Assembly: GCF_003315485.1 (NCBI RefSeq)
Contig: NZ_QNSE01000011.1
Span: 140,697 to 204,696 of the forward strand
Source: Marinomonas rhizomae
GTDB lineage: Bacteria > Pseudomonadota > Gammaproteobacteria > Pseudomonadales > Marinomonadaceae
DNA: 64,000 bases
Direction of reading: 5' to 3'
Below are positions 1 through 12,451 of the stretch, piece by piece. The translations under genes and the position numbers were made by a program. Below the pieces are notes generated by a model. That model saw nothing but the letters and a program-made list of their open reading frames with translations, did no database searches and was not told the origin of the DNA. Numbering within the stretch: position 1 is the stretch's first letter; each line of letters starts with the position of its first letter.

Positions 1-33
1 CAGGGTGAATAAATTTTTGCTTTTTGCTTTTGG

Positions 34-62
34 TAAACATCCATAAAAAATATGGGTGTTTA
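34..62. repeat. Inverted repeat overlapping the thi promoter -35
   Basis: Arms 34-45 and 51-62 (TAAACATCCATA and TATGGGTGTTTA) pair over 12 bp with one T:G wobble and an AAAAA loop. The right arm runs into the -35 hexamer at 59-64. It could be an operator, or the last hairpin of a gene to the left of the window; there is no T-run after it. Confidence 0.4.
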
Positions 63-86
63 CATTCCGATAAGACTGGGTATACT
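59..86 (+). promoter_or_regulatory. Sigma-70 promoter of the thiamine operon
   Basis: TTTACA at 59-64 and TATACT at 81-86 are 16 bp apart. The predicted start site, about 92-94, lies just before the first base of the TPP riboswitch P1 helix, which supports the call. Confidence 0.65.
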
Positions 87-94
87 CAGCGCTA

Positions 95-182
95 CTTGTC
101 GGAGTGCCATTTGGCTGAGATCGCATAATTAAGTGCGGGATCCGCAGAACCTGATCGGGCTAATACCCGCGTAGGAAACAAG
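95..182 (+). promoter_or_regulatory. TPP riboswitch (THI element)
   Basis: The core matches the THI-box consensus. P1 is formed by CTTGT (95-99) and ACAAG (178-182). The conserved CTGAGA lies at 115-120, ACCTGATC at 149-156 and GCGTAGGAA at 169-177. It lies 190 nt upstream of thiC and should lower operon expression when thiamine pyrophosphate is bound. Whether it acts on transcription or translation is not clear from the sequence: no hairpin with a U-run follows. Confidence 0.95.
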
Positions 183-283
183 AAAGTCTTCATTTTCTTT
201 TCTGCATCGAATGAACGTCTGATTTTTATGGAATCGATGCAGCATATTATATAAGCATCCTTTCTAATAAAATTCAGTGTTCA

Positions 284-2402
<2,119 letters not shown>

Positions 2403-2417
2403 GTGAGAGGAGGGTTT

Positions 2418-3923
2418 ATGTCTATAAAACCTCCTGTTGTCTGGTGCGTGAGTGGGTCGGATTCCTCCGCTTACGCTGGACTTCAAGCGGATTTTCGTAC
2501 GGGGCAAGACTTAGGTTGCCACGTGCAAAGCATCGTTACCTGCACTACTACACAAAACGCCAAGGCGTCAGGTTCTGTTGAACCAGTTTCTCTGGCAATG
2601 TTTGATAAGCAATGGCAATCCATGCTCGACGATGGTTCGCCAGATGCAATTAAAGTGAGCTTACTGCCTTCGCTTGAGATTGTTAAAGCGTGCTCGAATT
2701 GGCTGAAACTTATAAAAACATTTATACCGAAGATACCGGTGATATTTGATCCTGTTATGGCCGTCAAAAGGGATTCAGAGAATCAATTGCAAGAATCAAC
2801 TAATGCAGGTGCCAGCTTGCTGGAGTATATCTTGCCGTACGTGGATGTGATTACCCCTAATTTGAAAGAGTTCTCTGCATTGACCGGGTTACCTGGTGAG
2901 CTTCCTGTTGAGGAATTACAGTCAAAAATGACGGTGTTCTTTGATGCTTCAGAGAGTTGTTGGTTACTTAAAGGGGGCTGTTGCAATCATTCGGATGGGG
3001 TGACGGACTGGTTGATAGAGCGTCACTCTCTCATTGGTTTCACTAATAGCAGGCTTGCTGCTTTTAATACGCGAGATGCAGAGGGGGACTTTTCTACTGC
3101 GTTGGCGAGCTTTATCGCTCATGGTTATGAGCTGATGGATGCCATAACCATGGCAAAGGCTTATATAGCGGGGGCTTTAAGTGGTGTGGATGTTCGCCCA
3201 TTAGAGAGCCCTGGTTGGCCGCTGAAAATAGAAAGTCTGCCGACTATTGTTTCGCCATATAAACCTACACTGTCGATGAGTCAGCCTTTTGCCAAGATGG
3301 ATCTCGATAAAATGGGCTTATATCCAGTAGTCGATTCGGTCGCATGGCTAGAGCTGGTGCTTCAGCAAGGCGTGAAAATCGCCCAGCTGAGAATTAAAAA
3401 TCCTGCAGATGTGAATTTGGAAAGTAAGATCCAGCAAGCTATTGCTTTGGGAAGAAAATACGCAGCCCAAGTCTTTATCAACGACTACTGGCAGCAGGCT
3501 ATTGCCTTTGGTGCCTATGGTGTTCATCTTGGTCAAGAGGATTTAGAAGTCGCTGATCTAGTGAAAATTCAAGCGGCGGGATTGCGGTTAGGTATCAGTA
3601 CGCATGGCTACTATGAAATTGCTCGCGCCCAATCCATTCAGCCAAGTTACATTGCTCTGGGACATATTTTTCCAACGCAAACCAAAGATATGCCATCTCA
3701 GCCGCAAGGTTTAACTCGGCTGAATTACTATGCCGCCTTGCTAAAGAGCGTGTATCCGACCGTGGCGATTGGAGGTATCAATGCGGAGCGTTTACCCGCT
3801 GTAGCGAAAACGGGTGTTGATAGTGTTGCTTTGGTGACAGCCATTACCCAAGCTGATGAGCCTAAGGCGGCGACGCAATCACTTATTACCTTGTTTGAAC
3901 AAAGTACTAGAGGTGAACAATGA
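2418..3923 (+). CDS. thiDE: HMP-P kinase / thiamine-phosphate synthase fusion
   Basis: This is a two-domain protein of 501 aa. Residues 1-265 or so are ThiD-like, with the [15 protein letters not shown] and ITPNLKE elements of the ribokinase-type HMP-P kinase. Residues from about 295 to the end are ThiE, with [28 protein letters not shown] and AIGGI. It would phosphorylate HMP-P and then couple HMP-PP with the thiazole phosphate. The ATG at 2418 has a strong GAGAGGAGGG site; the in-frame GTG at 2403 does not. The stop overlaps the thiS start by 4 nt (ATGA). The ThiD half is somewhat degenerate: SSAYAG where SGGGAG is usual. Confidence 0.92.
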   Translation: MSIKPPVVWCVSGSDSSAYAGLQADFRTGQDLGCHVQSIVTCTTTQNAKASGSVEPVSLAMFDKQWQSMLDDGSPDAIKVSLLPSLEIVKACSNWLKLIKTFIPKIPVIFDPVMAVKRDSENQLQESTNAGASLLEYILPYVDVITPNLKEFSALTGLPGELPVEELQSKMTVFFDASESCWLLKGGCCNHSDGVTDWLIERHSLIGFTNSRLAAFNTRDAEGDFSTALASFIAHGYELMDAITMAKAYIAGALSGVDVRPLESPGWPLKIESLPTIVSPYKPTLSMSQPFAKMDLDKMGLYPVVDSVAWLELVLQQGVKIAQLRIKNPADVNLESKIQQAIALGRKYAAQVFINDYWQQAIAFGAYGVHLGQEDLEVADLVKIQAAGLRLGISTHGYYEIARAQSIQPSYIALGHIFPTQTKDMPSQPQGLTRLNYYAALLKSVYPTVAIGGINAERLPAVAKTGVDSVALVTAITQADEPKAATQSLITLFEQSTRGEQ

Positions 3924-4117
3924 ATATTGTGTTGAATGATATGTCTTATGAGTTTTCTGGGGGAACTCTTCAAGATCTACTGGCTCATTTAGATAAGAAT
4001 GAACAAGGCATCGCCATTGCGATCAATCAGCAAGTAGTACCAAAAAGCTTATGGAGAACTACGGAATTGAATGAGCAAAGTCAGGTGTTTATTTTTGAAT
4101 CCATTGCTGGAGGCTAA
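3920..4117 (+). CDS. thiS: Sulfur carrier protein ThiS
   Basis: ThiS is a 65-aa ubiquitin-like carrier that delivers sulfur as a C-terminal thiocarboxylate for thiazole formation by ThiG. It ends in the required Gly-Gly (SIAGG). The start overlaps the thiDE stop (ATGA) and thiG begins 1 nt after the stop, so translation is probably coupled. No thiF adenylyltransferase gene is in this operon, so ThiS activation must come from a gene elsewhere, for instance a MoeB/ThiF homologue (inference). Confidence 0.93.
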   Translation: MNIVLNDMSYEFSGGTLQDLLAHLDKNEQGIAIAINQQVVPKSLWRTTELNEQSQVFIFESIAGG

Positions 4118-4118
4118 T

Positions 4119-4895
4119 ATGTCGTCTTTATTTATTGCAGGACACGAATTTCACTCTCGATTATTTACTGGCACGGGAAAATACGCCAGTGCGGATGCCA
4201 TGATGGATTCTTTAATTGCCAGTGAAAGTGAGTTGGTGACGTTATCATTGCGTCGCATGGATTTAAAAAATCAGACCGATAACATTCTTCAGCCTTTGCA
4301 ACAACAAGGTATTAAATTGTTGCCTAACACGTCTGGCGCTCGCACAGCGAAGGAGGCTGTGTTTGCTGCTGAGCTTGCCAGAGAAGCATTGCAAACCAAT
4401 TGGGTTAAGTTAGAAATTCATCCTGATCCGCGTTACTTAATGCCCGATGGAATGGAAACCTTGTTGGCGGCTGAAGACTTGATAAAAAAAGGGTTTGTGG
4501 TGATGCCTTATGTTCATGCTGATCCTGTATTGTGTAAGCGATTGGAAGAGGTCGGCTGTCAGTGTGTTATGCCGCTTGGTTCGCCTATTGGTTCAAATAT
4601 GGGGTTGGCGAGCCGCCCGTTCTTGGAAATTATTATTGAACAAAGCACGATTCCTGTGATTGTTGATGCTGGCATTGGCGCGCCGTCTGATGCGTCATTA
4701 GCAATGGAGATTGGCGCTGATGCGGTATTAGTAAACACTGCGATGGCCGTGGCGAAAGAACCTGCGAAAATGAGCAAAGCTTTTCGCCTCGCCGTAGAGG
4801 CAGGGCGAATGGCTTATGAATCTGGTTTGGGTGAACGACGAGTTCAAGCGCATGCGACCAGCCCATTGACAGATTTTCTTGGAGCCTTGTCATGA
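4119..4895 (+). CDS. thiG: Thiazole synthase ThiG
   Basis: ThiG condenses deoxyxylulose 5-phosphate, dehydroglycine and ThiS-bound sulfur into the thiazole phosphate. The 258-aa product has the family hallmarks: FTGTGKY near the N-terminus, [18 protein letters not shown] with the likely Schiff-base lysine around residue 97-99, and [12 protein letters not shown] start at the ATG at 4119. The longer frame from 4071 overlaps thiS and does not look like ThiG. The end overlaps thiH by 4 nt. Confidence 0.96.
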   Translation: MSSLFIAGHEFHSRLFTGTGKYASADAMMDSLIASESELVTLSLRRMDLKNQTDNILQPLQQQGIKLLPNTSGARTAKEAVFAAELAREALQTNWVKLEIHPDPRYLMPDGMETLLAAEDLIKKGFVVMPYVHADPVLCKRLEEVGCQCVMPLGSPIGSNMGLASRPFLEIIIEQSTIPVIVDAGIGAPSDASLAMEIGADAVLVNTAMAVAKEPAKMSKAFRLAVEAGRMAYESGLGERRVQAHATSPLTDFLGALS

Positions 4896-6064
4896 TAGCT
4901 GGTGGTAACAATAGAATTAGGTTGTTAGAGCAAAGCCCAGCAATAGAAGGACAGTTTAGCCATTTTGTTGAAAATACCGATTGGCAAGTTGTGACGCAAT
5001 CTCACCAAGAAAAAACTGAGCAAGATGTACTGCGAGCCTTGAGTAAAAATAAGCTCGACGTGGACGATTTTGCCGCATTGATTTCTCCAGTGGCGGAGCC
5101 TTATTTGCTTGAGATGGTGACGAAAAGTGAAAAGCTGACCCAGCAGCGCTTTGGTAATACCTTGAGTTTATTTGCGCCTTTATACTTATCAAACACGTGC
5201 GCTAACGAGTGTACTTATTGTGGCTTTTCAATGAGTAATGCTATTAAACGACTGACTTTGAACGAATCTCAGGTGGAAAAAGAAATTACAGCCATTAAAA
5301 CAAAAGGCTTTGATCATATCCTTTTGGTAACAGGAGAAACGAATAAAGTATCCATGCCGTATTTTGAACGTATGATTCCGTTGATCAAGCCGCATTTTAG
5401 TCAACTTTCTATGGAAGTTCAGCCATTAGCGGCAGATGAATATAAGCAGCTACAGACTATGGGATTAGATGGCGTGCTGGTTTATCAAGAAACTTATCAA
5501 CGTAAAACCTACCTTGAGCATCATTTACGAGGCAACAAATCCAACTTCAATTATCGTCTTGATGCACCGGATAGAATTGGACAAGCGGGTATTCATAAAA
5601 TTGGCTTGGGTGTGTTACTTGGTTTGGAAGATTGGCGCACAGATTCTGTGATGATGGCGCACCATCTACGGCATTTGCAAAAGCGCTACTGGCGCAGCCG
5701 TTTTAGTGTGGCGTTTCCTCGTATTCGTCCCTGTGCCGGTGGGATAGTACCAAAATCAGTGATTTCAGATCGACAGCTTGTTCAGCTTATTGCTGCATGG
5801 CGTTTATTTGATTGGGATTTAGAGATGAGCTTATCAACTCGTGAATCGCCTGAGTTCCGTCATCATGCTGTGCGCATGGGGTTCACTACCATGAGTGCGG
5901 AATCTAAAACGCAACCAGGTGGTTATGCGGATGACTCTCAGGATGCTCTTGAGCAATTTGAGATCAGTGATGAACGACCAGTTGCTGAAATCATGGCGAT
6001 GATTCGTCAGCAGGGGCGCGAGGTGGTCTGGAAAGATTGGGATCCAGCGCTCTCTCACGTTTAA
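4892..6064 (+). CDS. thiH: 2-iminoacetate synthase ThiH (tyrosine lyase)
   Basis: ThiH is a radical-SAM enzyme that cleaves tyrosine to dehydroglycine for ThiG; it replaces the ThiO glycine oxidase route used by many aerobes. The protein is 390 aa. The radical-SAM cluster CX3CX2C is at C103, C107 and C110 (CANECTYC), followed by GETN. The C-terminal half carries the family motif RIRPCAGG. It overlaps thiG by 4 nt and is the last gene of the operon. Confidence 0.95.
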   Translation: MIAGGNNRIRLLEQSPAIEGQFSHFVENTDWQVVTQSHQEKTEQDVLRALSKNKLDVDDFAALISPVAEPYLLEMVTKSEKLTQQRFGNTLSLFAPLYLSNTCANECTYCGFSMSNAIKRLTLNESQVEKEITAIKTKGFDHILLVTGETNKVSMPYFERMIPLIKPHFSQLSMEVQPLAADEYKQLQTMGLDGVLVYQETYQRKTYLEHHLRGNKSNFNYRLDAPDRIGQAGIHKIGLGVLLGLEDWRTDSVMMAHHLRHLQKRYWRSRFSVAFPRIRPCAGGIVPKSVISDRQLVQLIAAWRLFDWDLEMSLSTRESPEFRHHAVRMGFTTMSAESKTQPGGYADDSQDALEQFEISDERPVAEIMAMIRQQGREVVWKDWDPALSHV

Positions 6065-6134
6065 ATGTGGCAGATCGTAAAGCCATTCATTCGCACTTAT
6101 AAGAATATGTTCAGGTTTGCTTGCTTATTAGAGA

Positions 6135-6155
6135 AAAGTGGCGAATGCGCACTTT
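6135..6155 (+). terminator. Weak hairpin after thiH
   Basis: AAAGTGGCG and CGCACTTT can pair with one bulged G around AATG. Only a C/T-mixed tail follows, so termination here is uncertain. It is the only candidate seen between thiH and the next gene. Confidence 0.3.
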
Positions 6156-6272
6156 CCCTTACACTCTCATGACAAGTTGTGCATCTCGATTCACTCTCTT
6201 TGGCACTGTTTGACAGATAAATCGACATAATGGATTTCATTCAAACAGGAAACAGAGCGTAAGGAGCTAACT

Positions 6273-6755
6273 ATGTTTAATCGTAAAAAAGCAGGAATGA
6301 TGGGTGCAATTGGTTTAAGTGCCGCGATTATTACTGGCGTAGCCGTCAGTGCATTTGCAGAAACCAAAGCGCCTCAGGGTGATATGCCCAAAGGTGAAGC
6401 GGTACAAAGCGCTCCAATCAATACTGCGCCAAGTCACGAACAACTGGCGAGTCGTATTGCCCAACAGCTAGGCTTGGACGAAAAAACACAGTCGAAAGTG
6501 TCTGATCTTTTTGAAAAAGATGGTAAAGCGATTCGTAAAATTCAAGAGCAACTACATAGCACTCAAGTCGAATTAAGTAGCTTGTCCCCAAGCTCAAAAA
6601 GTTACATGGATAAAGTCGATGATCTTGCTGAGGAAAGCGGCGAGCTTACAGAAGACTTAACGATTGCTTATGCAAAAAATCGTGCAGGTTTGTATGAATT
6701 GCTAACTCCGCAACAGATCGAAAAGCTTGAAACACCGGCACAGCCGCAGTCTTAA
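6273..6755 (+). CDS. Spy/CpxP-like periplasmic protein
   Basis: The 160-aa protein has a clear signal peptide (residues 1-30, AXA cleavage after SAFA). The mature part is mostly helical and ends in LTPQQIEKL, which fits the LTxxQ motif of the Spy/CpxP periplasmic chaperones. In that family the proteins bind misfolded envelope proteins or restrain Cpx signalling. The exact role here is inferred from this motif and the layout only. It is a single gene with its own terminator at 6793; the ribosome site is AAGGAG, 10 nt before the ATG. Confidence 0.65.
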   Translation: MFNRKKAGMMGAIGLSAAIITGVAVSAFAETKAPQGDMPKGEAVQSAPINTAPSHEQLASRIAQQLGLDEKTQSKVSDLFEKDGKAIRKIQEQLHSTQVELSSLSPSSKSYMDKVDDLAEESGELTEDLTIAYAKNRAGLYELLTPQQIEKLETPAQPQS

Positions 6756-6792
6756 ACTTTATTGATACATTTCCCTTTGTATTGAGAGCCTT

Positions 6793-6823
6793 GCCCCAGC
6801 AGTGAAATGCTGGGGCTTTTTTT
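6793..6823 (+). terminator. Intrinsic terminator of the Spy-like gene
   Basis: A 9-bp perfect stem (GCCCCAGCA / TGCTGGGGC, 6793-6801 and 6808-6816) with a 6-nt loop is followed by seven T. Confidence 0.9.
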
Positions 6824-6880
6824 GACCCAAAAAAGCCAAACCTTCGTATAAAGGGATCTGGCCACTTTTAGTTGAAAAAC

Positions 6881-8158
6881 TTAGCTCGTGACTGTGTTAA
6901 ATAACTCAAAATATGTCGGGAAAGTTTTTGATGTGCAGCCCGGATCGTTGATAGTCACTGGCGTATCTGAAAAGGCAACCAACGAGAAGCACATAGCGAT
7001 GCGGTGGTCGTTATAAGTATCGATGGCGGCATGCTGTAGTTTCTCTACTGGCGTGACTGTGATGAAGTCTTCGCCTTCAATCACGTCTGCTCCGAGTTTT
7101 TTAAGCTCAGTCGCCATTGCATACAAACGGTCAGTCTCTTTTACGCGCCAGTTGTAGATGTTGCGAATGGTCGTTGGGCCTTTAGCGAATAGAGCTGTCG
7201 TTGCTATGGTCATGGCTGCATCTGGTATGTGGTTCATGTCCATGTCTATACCGTTTAGTTCGTTGTGCTCCGCTTCGATCCAAGTTGGGCCATAAGTGAT
7301 TTTTGCGCCCATTTGCGCCAATGCATCGGCAAATTTAACATCACCTTGTACGCTATCAGTACCAACACCATGTACTTTAATTTTGCCGCCAGCAATTGCT
7401 GCAGCGGCAAGAAAGTAAGAGGCCGAAGAGGCATCGCCTTCTACCATGATTTCACCAGGGCTTTGGTAAGTCTGTTGACCTTTCACAACAAACGCTTGGT
7501 AATTTTGATTCTCCACTTCGACACCAAATTGCTTCATAGCATGTAACGTGATGTCGATGTATGGTTTAGAGACTAGCTCTCCATCAACTTTGATGATGAG
7601 GTCGTCTTTTGCTAATGGCGCGCTCATTAAAATCGCTGTAAGGAATTGACTTGAGATATTGCCTTTAATGGATACTTCGCCACCAGATAAGCCATTTGCT
7701 TTAATGTGTAAAGGCGGGTAGTTTGCTTCGCCTTCGTAAGTGATGTCGACACCAAGCGTTTGCAATGCATCCACAAGGTCGCCAATTGGTCGTTCGTGCA
7801 TGCGAGGCTCACCGTGTAGATGAAACTCCCCCTTGCCTAGACAGAGTGCTGCCGTTAATGGGCGCATTGCTGTCCCAGCGTTGCCTAGAAATAGGTCACC
7901 GAAATCCGCTTCAATTGGTCCAGCAAGACCCTCTAGAATACAAGTAGTGCCATTATCTTCTAGAGAATAGTTAACACCTAACTTTGTTAGGCTTTCCAAC
8001 ATATGGCGAATGTCATCACTGTCTAGTAGGTTAGTGATTCGAGTGGTGCCTTTGGCGAGAGTTGCTAATAGTAAAATACGGTTTGAAAGGCTTTTGGAGC
8101 CTGGGATTTGGATCTCTCCATTGGCTGCGGAAAGAGGGCCTAGCGTAATTGAATTCAT
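6881..8158 (-). CDS. aroA: 5-enolpyruvylshikimate-3-phosphate synthase
   Basis: AroA transfers enolpyruvyl from PEP to shikimate 3-phosphate, the sixth shikimate-pathway step. The 425-aa protein matches class I enzymes: PGSKSLSNR near the N-terminus, the [11 protein letters not shown] loop, and [10 protein letters not shown] chose the ATG at 8158 because it aligns with the usual AroA N-terminus (MNSITL). The frame can be extended to 8173. It is transcribed alone, divergently from the aldo/keto reductase at 8451. The 292 bp between them hold nothing else I can name. Confidence 0.96.
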   Translation of the reverse strand: MNSITLGPLSAANGEIQIPGSKSLSNRILLLATLAKGTTRITNLLDSDDIRHMLESLTKLGVNYSLEDNGTTCILEGLAGPIEADFGDLFLGNAGTAMRPLTAALCLGKGEFHLHGEPRMHERPIGDLVDALQTLGVDITYEGEANYPPLHIKANGLSGGEVSIKGNISSQFLTAILMSAPLAKDDLIIKVDGELVSKPYIDITLHAMKQFGVEVENQNYQAFVVKGQQTYQSPGEIMVEGDASSASYFLAAAAIAGGKIKVHGVGTDSVQGDVKFADALAQMGAKITYGPTWIEAEHNELNGIDMDMNHIPDAAMTIATTALFAKGPTTIRNIYNWRVKETDRLYAMATELKKLGADVIEGEDFITVTPVEKLQHAAIDTYNDHRIAMCFSLVAFSDTPVTINDPGCTSKTFPTYFELFNTVTS

Positions 8159-8450
8159 TATTAAGTCCATCACAGTGGTGTATGTTTGTTGTTTGGCTCT
8201 TATGTTTCGTTGAGTATTGCTGCGTGTACATTCTAAGTGTTCGAAATTGCCTGCAATTTACTTGTTATCGTCTGTCCATTGTAGGTGGTCGCGTCGCTCT
8301 TTCATTAGAGGTCAGTCTTGAATGGGGCATAGTATACCTTTGATGATGTTTCCTGTCAGTTATGCGAGTTCACAGAGTTCGCTGTTTTTTTATCGTAAAG
8401 TCTCCTTTAGAATGCTTGGCAATAAAACAATGACATAAAGGAAGATTTTC

Positions 8451-9350
8451 ATGAGACATCAGTATCACCCCCTTGGTTTCGAAGGGTCACGTATTGCTCA
8501 AGGTTTTTGGCGATTGCAAGAGTGGGAGATGACTTCTTCAGAAACATTAGGCTTTATTGAGGCGTGCTTAGATTTAGGTGTGACGACATTCGATCATGCC
8601 GATATCTATGGTGACTACCAATGTGAAGCGTTGTTTGGCGAGGCGTTAAAGCTTAAACCCGCGTTACGAGATAAAATGGAAATCGTTACTAAGTGTGGGA
8701 TCTTGTTGCCGTCAGATAACCGTCCTGATATTCAAGTGCACCGTTATGATTATCGCTCTGAGCATATTTTGGCTAGTGTTGATCGATCGTTGGAAAATTT
8801 ACAGTGTGATTATATTGATACTTTGTTGTTGCATCGCCCGAGCCCTTTAATGGATGCAGATGACGTTGCTCAAGCACTGGATTTGCTATTTACGCTTGGC
8901 AAGGTTAAGCACTTTGGAGTGTCCAATTTTACGACTCGTCAGTTCGACTTATTACAGTCACGTCTTGATGCCCCCTTGATTATCAATCAGGTTGAATTGT
9001 CACCATTGGCATTGCAGCATTTTGAGGACGGTACATTGGATCACGTGCAACAGCATGCAGTAACGCCAATGGCCTGGTCTCCTTTTGCAGGTGGGGAAAT
9101 GTTCTCTGGCACGAACGAAAAGGCTCAAAGAGTTCAAGATGTGCTGCAAGTTTTGGCACAAGAGAAAAACTGTGAGATTGATCAGATTGTTGTCGCTTGG
9201 TTATTGCATCATCCAGCTGGTATTTGCCCTGTTATGGGGTCTGGAAAAATTGCTCGTTTAGCGACTGCTGTCGATGCTATGTCAACGCCGCTGAGTGATG
9301 ATGATTGGTTTCGAGTTTGGATTGCTTCTCAAGGTCAACCAGTGCCTTAA
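8451..9350 (+). CDS. Aldo/keto reductase, YdhF-like
   Basis: This is a 299-aa NADPH-dependent oxidoreductase of the aldo/keto reductase superfamily. The sequence shows the catalytic Asp-Tyr-Lys-His layout: FDHADIYGDY, then VTKCGI, then TLLLHRPSP. The cofactor region GVSNFT follows. It most resembles the E. coli YdhF group, whose substrates are poorly defined. The ribosome site is AAAGGAAG. It is a single gene with a strong terminator at 9380. Confidence 0.85.
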   Translation: MRHQYHPLGFEGSRIAQGFWRLQEWEMTSSETLGFIEACLDLGVTTFDHADIYGDYQCEALFGEALKLKPALRDKMEIVTKCGILLPSDNRPDIQVHRYDYRSEHILASVDRSLENLQCDYIDTLLLHRPSPLMDADDVAQALDLLFTLGKVKHFGVSNFTTRQFDLLQSRLDAPLIINQVELSPLALQHFEDGTLDHVQQHAVTPMAWSPFAGGEMFSGTNEKAQRVQDVLQVLAQEKNCEIDQIVVAWLLHHPAGICPVMGSGKIARLATAVDAMSTPLSDDDWFRVWIASQGQPVP

Positions 9351-9379
9351 GTAACTGTTAAAGATAAGGTTTTAACTAA

Positions 9380-9407
9380 AAAAAGCTGCCGCGGCAGCTT
9401 TTTTTTG
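9380..9407. terminator. Bidirectional-looking intrinsic terminator
   Basis: The palindrome AAGCTGCCGCGGCAGCTT lies between an A-run and eight T, downstream of the aldo/keto reductase. Confidence 0.88.
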
Positions 9408-9530
9408 TATCTATTGTGCGGCCTTTGTTTTTCTCGGTGTAGAAAACGTGTCATTTCGTAAGTGACTAACGAGTGTGTCTACATTTATCTCTATACTCAA
9501 AGGATATTAATTCATCTTGAGGTGTGTTGA

Positions 9531-10040
9531 ATGAAATCGTATATCGTTGCGGGAATCATTTTTCTGGGGGGCTTTGCTCTCAATGACTCGTATGCTCAAA
9601 CTTTACCTAAGCCAACTGGAACTGTCATTCTTACGATTTCAGGGAATATAACGAACACTAATACTGACGAGCAAACCGCTGAATTCGACCGCGACATGCT
9701 GATGAGTCTAGAGGTGATTGATCAACAAACGATGACACCTTGGAGTGAGGGAGTTGATATTTATCGTGGGCCTCTATTGCGCTCTGTTATGGCGACTGTG
9801 GGGGCGAAAACAGGTGAGCTATCTGTAACAGCATTAAATGACTACAGTGCCGAAGTGCCAAAGCAAGATGGTGAAGATTATGATGTGATTCTAGCAATGG
9901 ATATGAATGGTAAACCTATGAGAATAAGGGAAAGGGGTCCCATCTTTCTACTTTATCCTTTTAGTGATCTCCCTAGTTTGAATAATGAAGTGATTCACAA
10001 TCGCTCTGTTTGGCAAATAAAGTCGATAAATATTGAGTGA
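9531..10040 (+). CDS. Sulfite-oxidase-fold periplasmic protein, probably sensory
   Basis: The 169-aa protein has a signal peptide ending near YAQ (residue 23). The mature part resembles the oxidoreductase molybdopterin-binding fold (PF00174 type): VILTISGNI at the start, IYRGPLLRSV, then ALNDYSAEVP, YDVILAMDMNGKPM and the end motif SVWQIKSI. It contains no cysteine, so the Mo-ligating Cys of true sulfite oxidases is absent. The gene ends 7 nt before a hybrid histidine kinase, suggesting one transcript and a role as a periplasmic partner of that kinase (inference). The inducing signal is unknown. Confidence 0.65.
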   Translation: MKSYIVAGIIFLGGFALNDSYAQTLPKPTGTVILTISGNITNTNTDEQTAEFDRDMLMSLEVIDQQTMTPWSEGVDIYRGPLLRSVMATVGAKTGELSVTALNDYSAEVPKQDGEDYDVILAMDMNGKPMRIRERGPIFLLYPFSDLPSLNNEVIHNRSVWQIKSINIE

Positions 10041-10047
10041 GTTTTAG

Positions 10048-12444
10048 ATGCGATTCTCAAAATCTTCTATTGTTAGTGCTTATGATAAAAAGAAATTGTC
10101 ATCTTTTCTTTTATTGGTAGTTGCTGCTCTCATTTTTATGGGGGCGTCAATGTTGATTTTCAAAGAGTTGGTCGAACGCCAGAAAATAGTGATGTCAGCA
10201 GTAGAGGAGGATGCGTTATGGGCTGCTTATCAATTAGACAGAGAAACGCTAAAGTTGAGGAATTCGCTTAAATTACTTGAGGATGATTTTAGTGAGAAGC
10301 GCCTTAGCGATGCGAGAATTCGTTTTGATATTCTTTACAGCCGAGTCAATGTTTTAGAAGAAGGTCAGCTGAGAGTGCTTTTTGATCGCCTAGAAAACTC
10401 AGTAGAAATGATGGCCGTGCTTCAGCGAGAAATGGCTGATATTGATCGTCTTCTCTTTATAAATAAATCTTTCATTGATGTAGGTCTATTATTAGTTAAA
10501 AGTGATGGTTTGCTGAGTAAAACAGAAAGTATCGTTTTGGCTACGCTTGCGTCTAGGTCAAAAGATAAGGTAAAGCAGAGAAATGATACTTTAGGGTTGT
10601 TTATTTATTTAGGGTCATTAATTGCACTGTTAACTATTACTATGGCTTTTATTATATTAATGCTTTTTAAACAGTTAGAGGTCGCGAAGAAATCTTATGA
10701 AAAATCTCAGAAATTAGCCAATGAACTTGAGGTTGCCGTTTTTTCAGCAGAGCAAGCTTTGAAAGTTAAATCAGAGTTTTTAGCGACTATGAGTCATGAA
10801 ATTCGTACACCAATGAATGCTATTGTTGGCTTCAGTTATCTATTATTAGATGGGGATCTAGATAACGATCATAGAGAAAAGGTAATGAAAATCCAGCAAT
10901 CTGCTGATGGTCTACTTGCAATTATCAATAGCGTTTTGGATTATTCGAAAATTGAATCAGGGAAAGTGGATATAGAGAGTAAGTCATTTAGTCTTGATGA
11001 TGTACTTGAATATGTTTATCAAACTGGAGAAAACCTTGCTCAATCCAAAAAACTAGATTTTATGATTTGTCGTGATTTTTCTATCAATGATAATCTAATA
11101 GGTGATAAAACTAAACTGCAACAGATTCTTGTTAATGTAGTTGGAAATGCGATTAAGTTTACGGATGCAGGAAGAGTTAAGGTAAAAGTTTCTCAATTAA
11201 ATGCTGAAGAAATATTGATTGATGTACAGGATACGGGGAGTGGCATACCTGATGGTGTTGATGTATTCGATGTCTTTAAGCAAGCCGATAGTAGTACAAC
11301 AAGGTTGCATGGAGGAACTGGTTTAGGGCTTAGTATTACTCAAAAACTAGTGGGGTTACTTGGCGGCCACATTACCTATAAAAGCGTTTTAAATGAAGGT
11401 AGTGTTTTTACGATTAAACTTCCTTATTTTCCTGATAATAAAATGGATTTGCTGCCTTTCGAGAAAATCGCGATATTTGAGGAGGATACAGAGATAACCT
11501 CTTTGCTTTCCGATCTCAATGGTACTCGTATAACTTCATTAAAACTATCTGATATGTCTGATAGTCATCTCCCCGTTATTGCTAGCCGACAATTTTTTTC
11601 AGATGATTATGTGAATCCTGATGAATTAAAGTGTTTTGAAAAACGTATTTTACTCTTAAGTGGTGGCGCTCTTAATATTTCTGGTCTTTTAGTTACAGGT
11701 CTTGTTACTCCGACTAATATAAATAGAAAAATAATATCTCTGAAGTTAGGCGGTGAAGACATAAAAGGTCAGGGGGATATTCAGTCAGTGCTAGAAGATC
11801 AGGGTTATTTTAGAAATAAAACCATTTTATTGGCTGAAGATAATAAGGTGAATGCCAGTATTGTTAAGGCTGTTATCGAAAAGCTAGGTGCGTCAATTGA
11901 TTGGGTTGAAAATGGCCGGGAAGCTTATGATCACACGCTTTTAAGAGCCTATGACTTAATTCTAATGGATATAAGAATGCCTGTTATGGATGGGTATGAG
12001 TCGAGTGAAAAAATATTCAATCATTTAGGTGGTAGAAAGCCTCCAATTCTTTTTTTGACTGCTGACGCATTGATTTTGGAGAAAGAGAAGTTTATAGATT
12101 TGGGTGTCGACGATGTTTTATTTAAGCCATTAGATCCATATCTTTTGATTGAAAAAATTGAGTTTTGGATGATTCGCTATCAGTTTAATGCCTTGTTTGA
12201 AAAAAGTAATAGTGACGAATTATCTTTCTTTTGGTTTAAGGTCGAGGAGCTGGAATCTTTATTAAAAGATGGTGATTCTGAATCGGAAAAATCAATAAAA
12301 AATATAATTGAAAGTGTTTTTTGTTGTGACGATACTGGTCTTCTAAATTCTGCACTTGAAGATATTTGTTCTTATGATTACCAGGACGCGATTAAAAAAG
12401 TTAAGGCTTTTAAGCGTAACTTTGTATTAGCTGGTTTGGAGTGA
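10048..12444 (+). CDS. Hybrid histidine kinase / response regulator
   Basis: The 798-aa inner-membrane sensor has two membrane segments (about 18-40 and 184-208) enclosing a 140-residue periplasmic helical region. HisKA follows with phospho-acceptor H250 in the [10 protein letters not shown] box. The HATPase domain shows N-box [18 protein letters not shown] and GGTGLGLSI. The C-terminal receiver (about 590-710) has phospho-acceptor D641 in [10 protein letters not shown] and a conserved Lys in FKPLDP. The tail from 715 is unassigned and has no evident HPt histidine. Base use is more AT-rich than in neighbouring housekeeping genes. It sits between the cysteine-free SUOX-like protein and an HD-GYP regulator. 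Confidence 0.92.
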   Translation: MRFSKSSIVSAYDKKKLSSFLLLVVAALIFMGASMLIFKELVERQKIVMSAVEEDALWAAYQLDRETLKLRNSLKLLEDDFSEKRLSDARIRFDILYSRVNVLEEGQLRVLFDRLENSVEMMAVLQREMADIDRLLFINKSFIDVGLLLVKSDGLLSKTESIVLATLASRSKDKVKQRNDTLGLFIYLGSLIALLTITMAFIILMLFKQLEVAKKSYEKSQKLANELEVAVFSAEQALKVKSEFLATMSHEIRTPMNAIVGFSYLLLDGDLDNDHREKVMKIQQSADGLLAIINSVLDYSKIESGKVDIESKSFSLDDVLEYVYQTGENLAQSKKLDFMICRDFSINDNLIGDKTKLQQILVNVVGNAIKFTDAGRVKVKVSQLNAEEILIDVQDTGSGIPDGVDVFDVFKQADSSTTRLHGGTGLGLSITQKLVGLLGGHITYKSVLNEGSVFTIKLPYFPDNKMDLLPFEKIAIFEEDTEITSLLSDLNGTRITSLKLSDMSDSHLPVIASRQFFSDDYVNPDELKCFEKRILLLSGGALNISGLLVTGLVTPTNINRKIISLKLGGEDIKGQGDIQSVLEDQGYFRNKTILLAEDNKVNASIVKAVIEKLGASIDWVENGREAYDHTLLRAYDLILMDIRMPVMDGYESSEKIFNHLGGRKPPILFLTADALILEKEKFIDLGVDDVLFKPLDPYLLIEKIEFWMIRYQFNALFEKSNSDELSFFWFKVEELESLLKDGDSESEKSIKNIIESVFCCDDTGLLNSALEDICSYDYQDAIKKVKAFKRNFVLAGLE

Positions 12445-12451
12445 AATTAAA

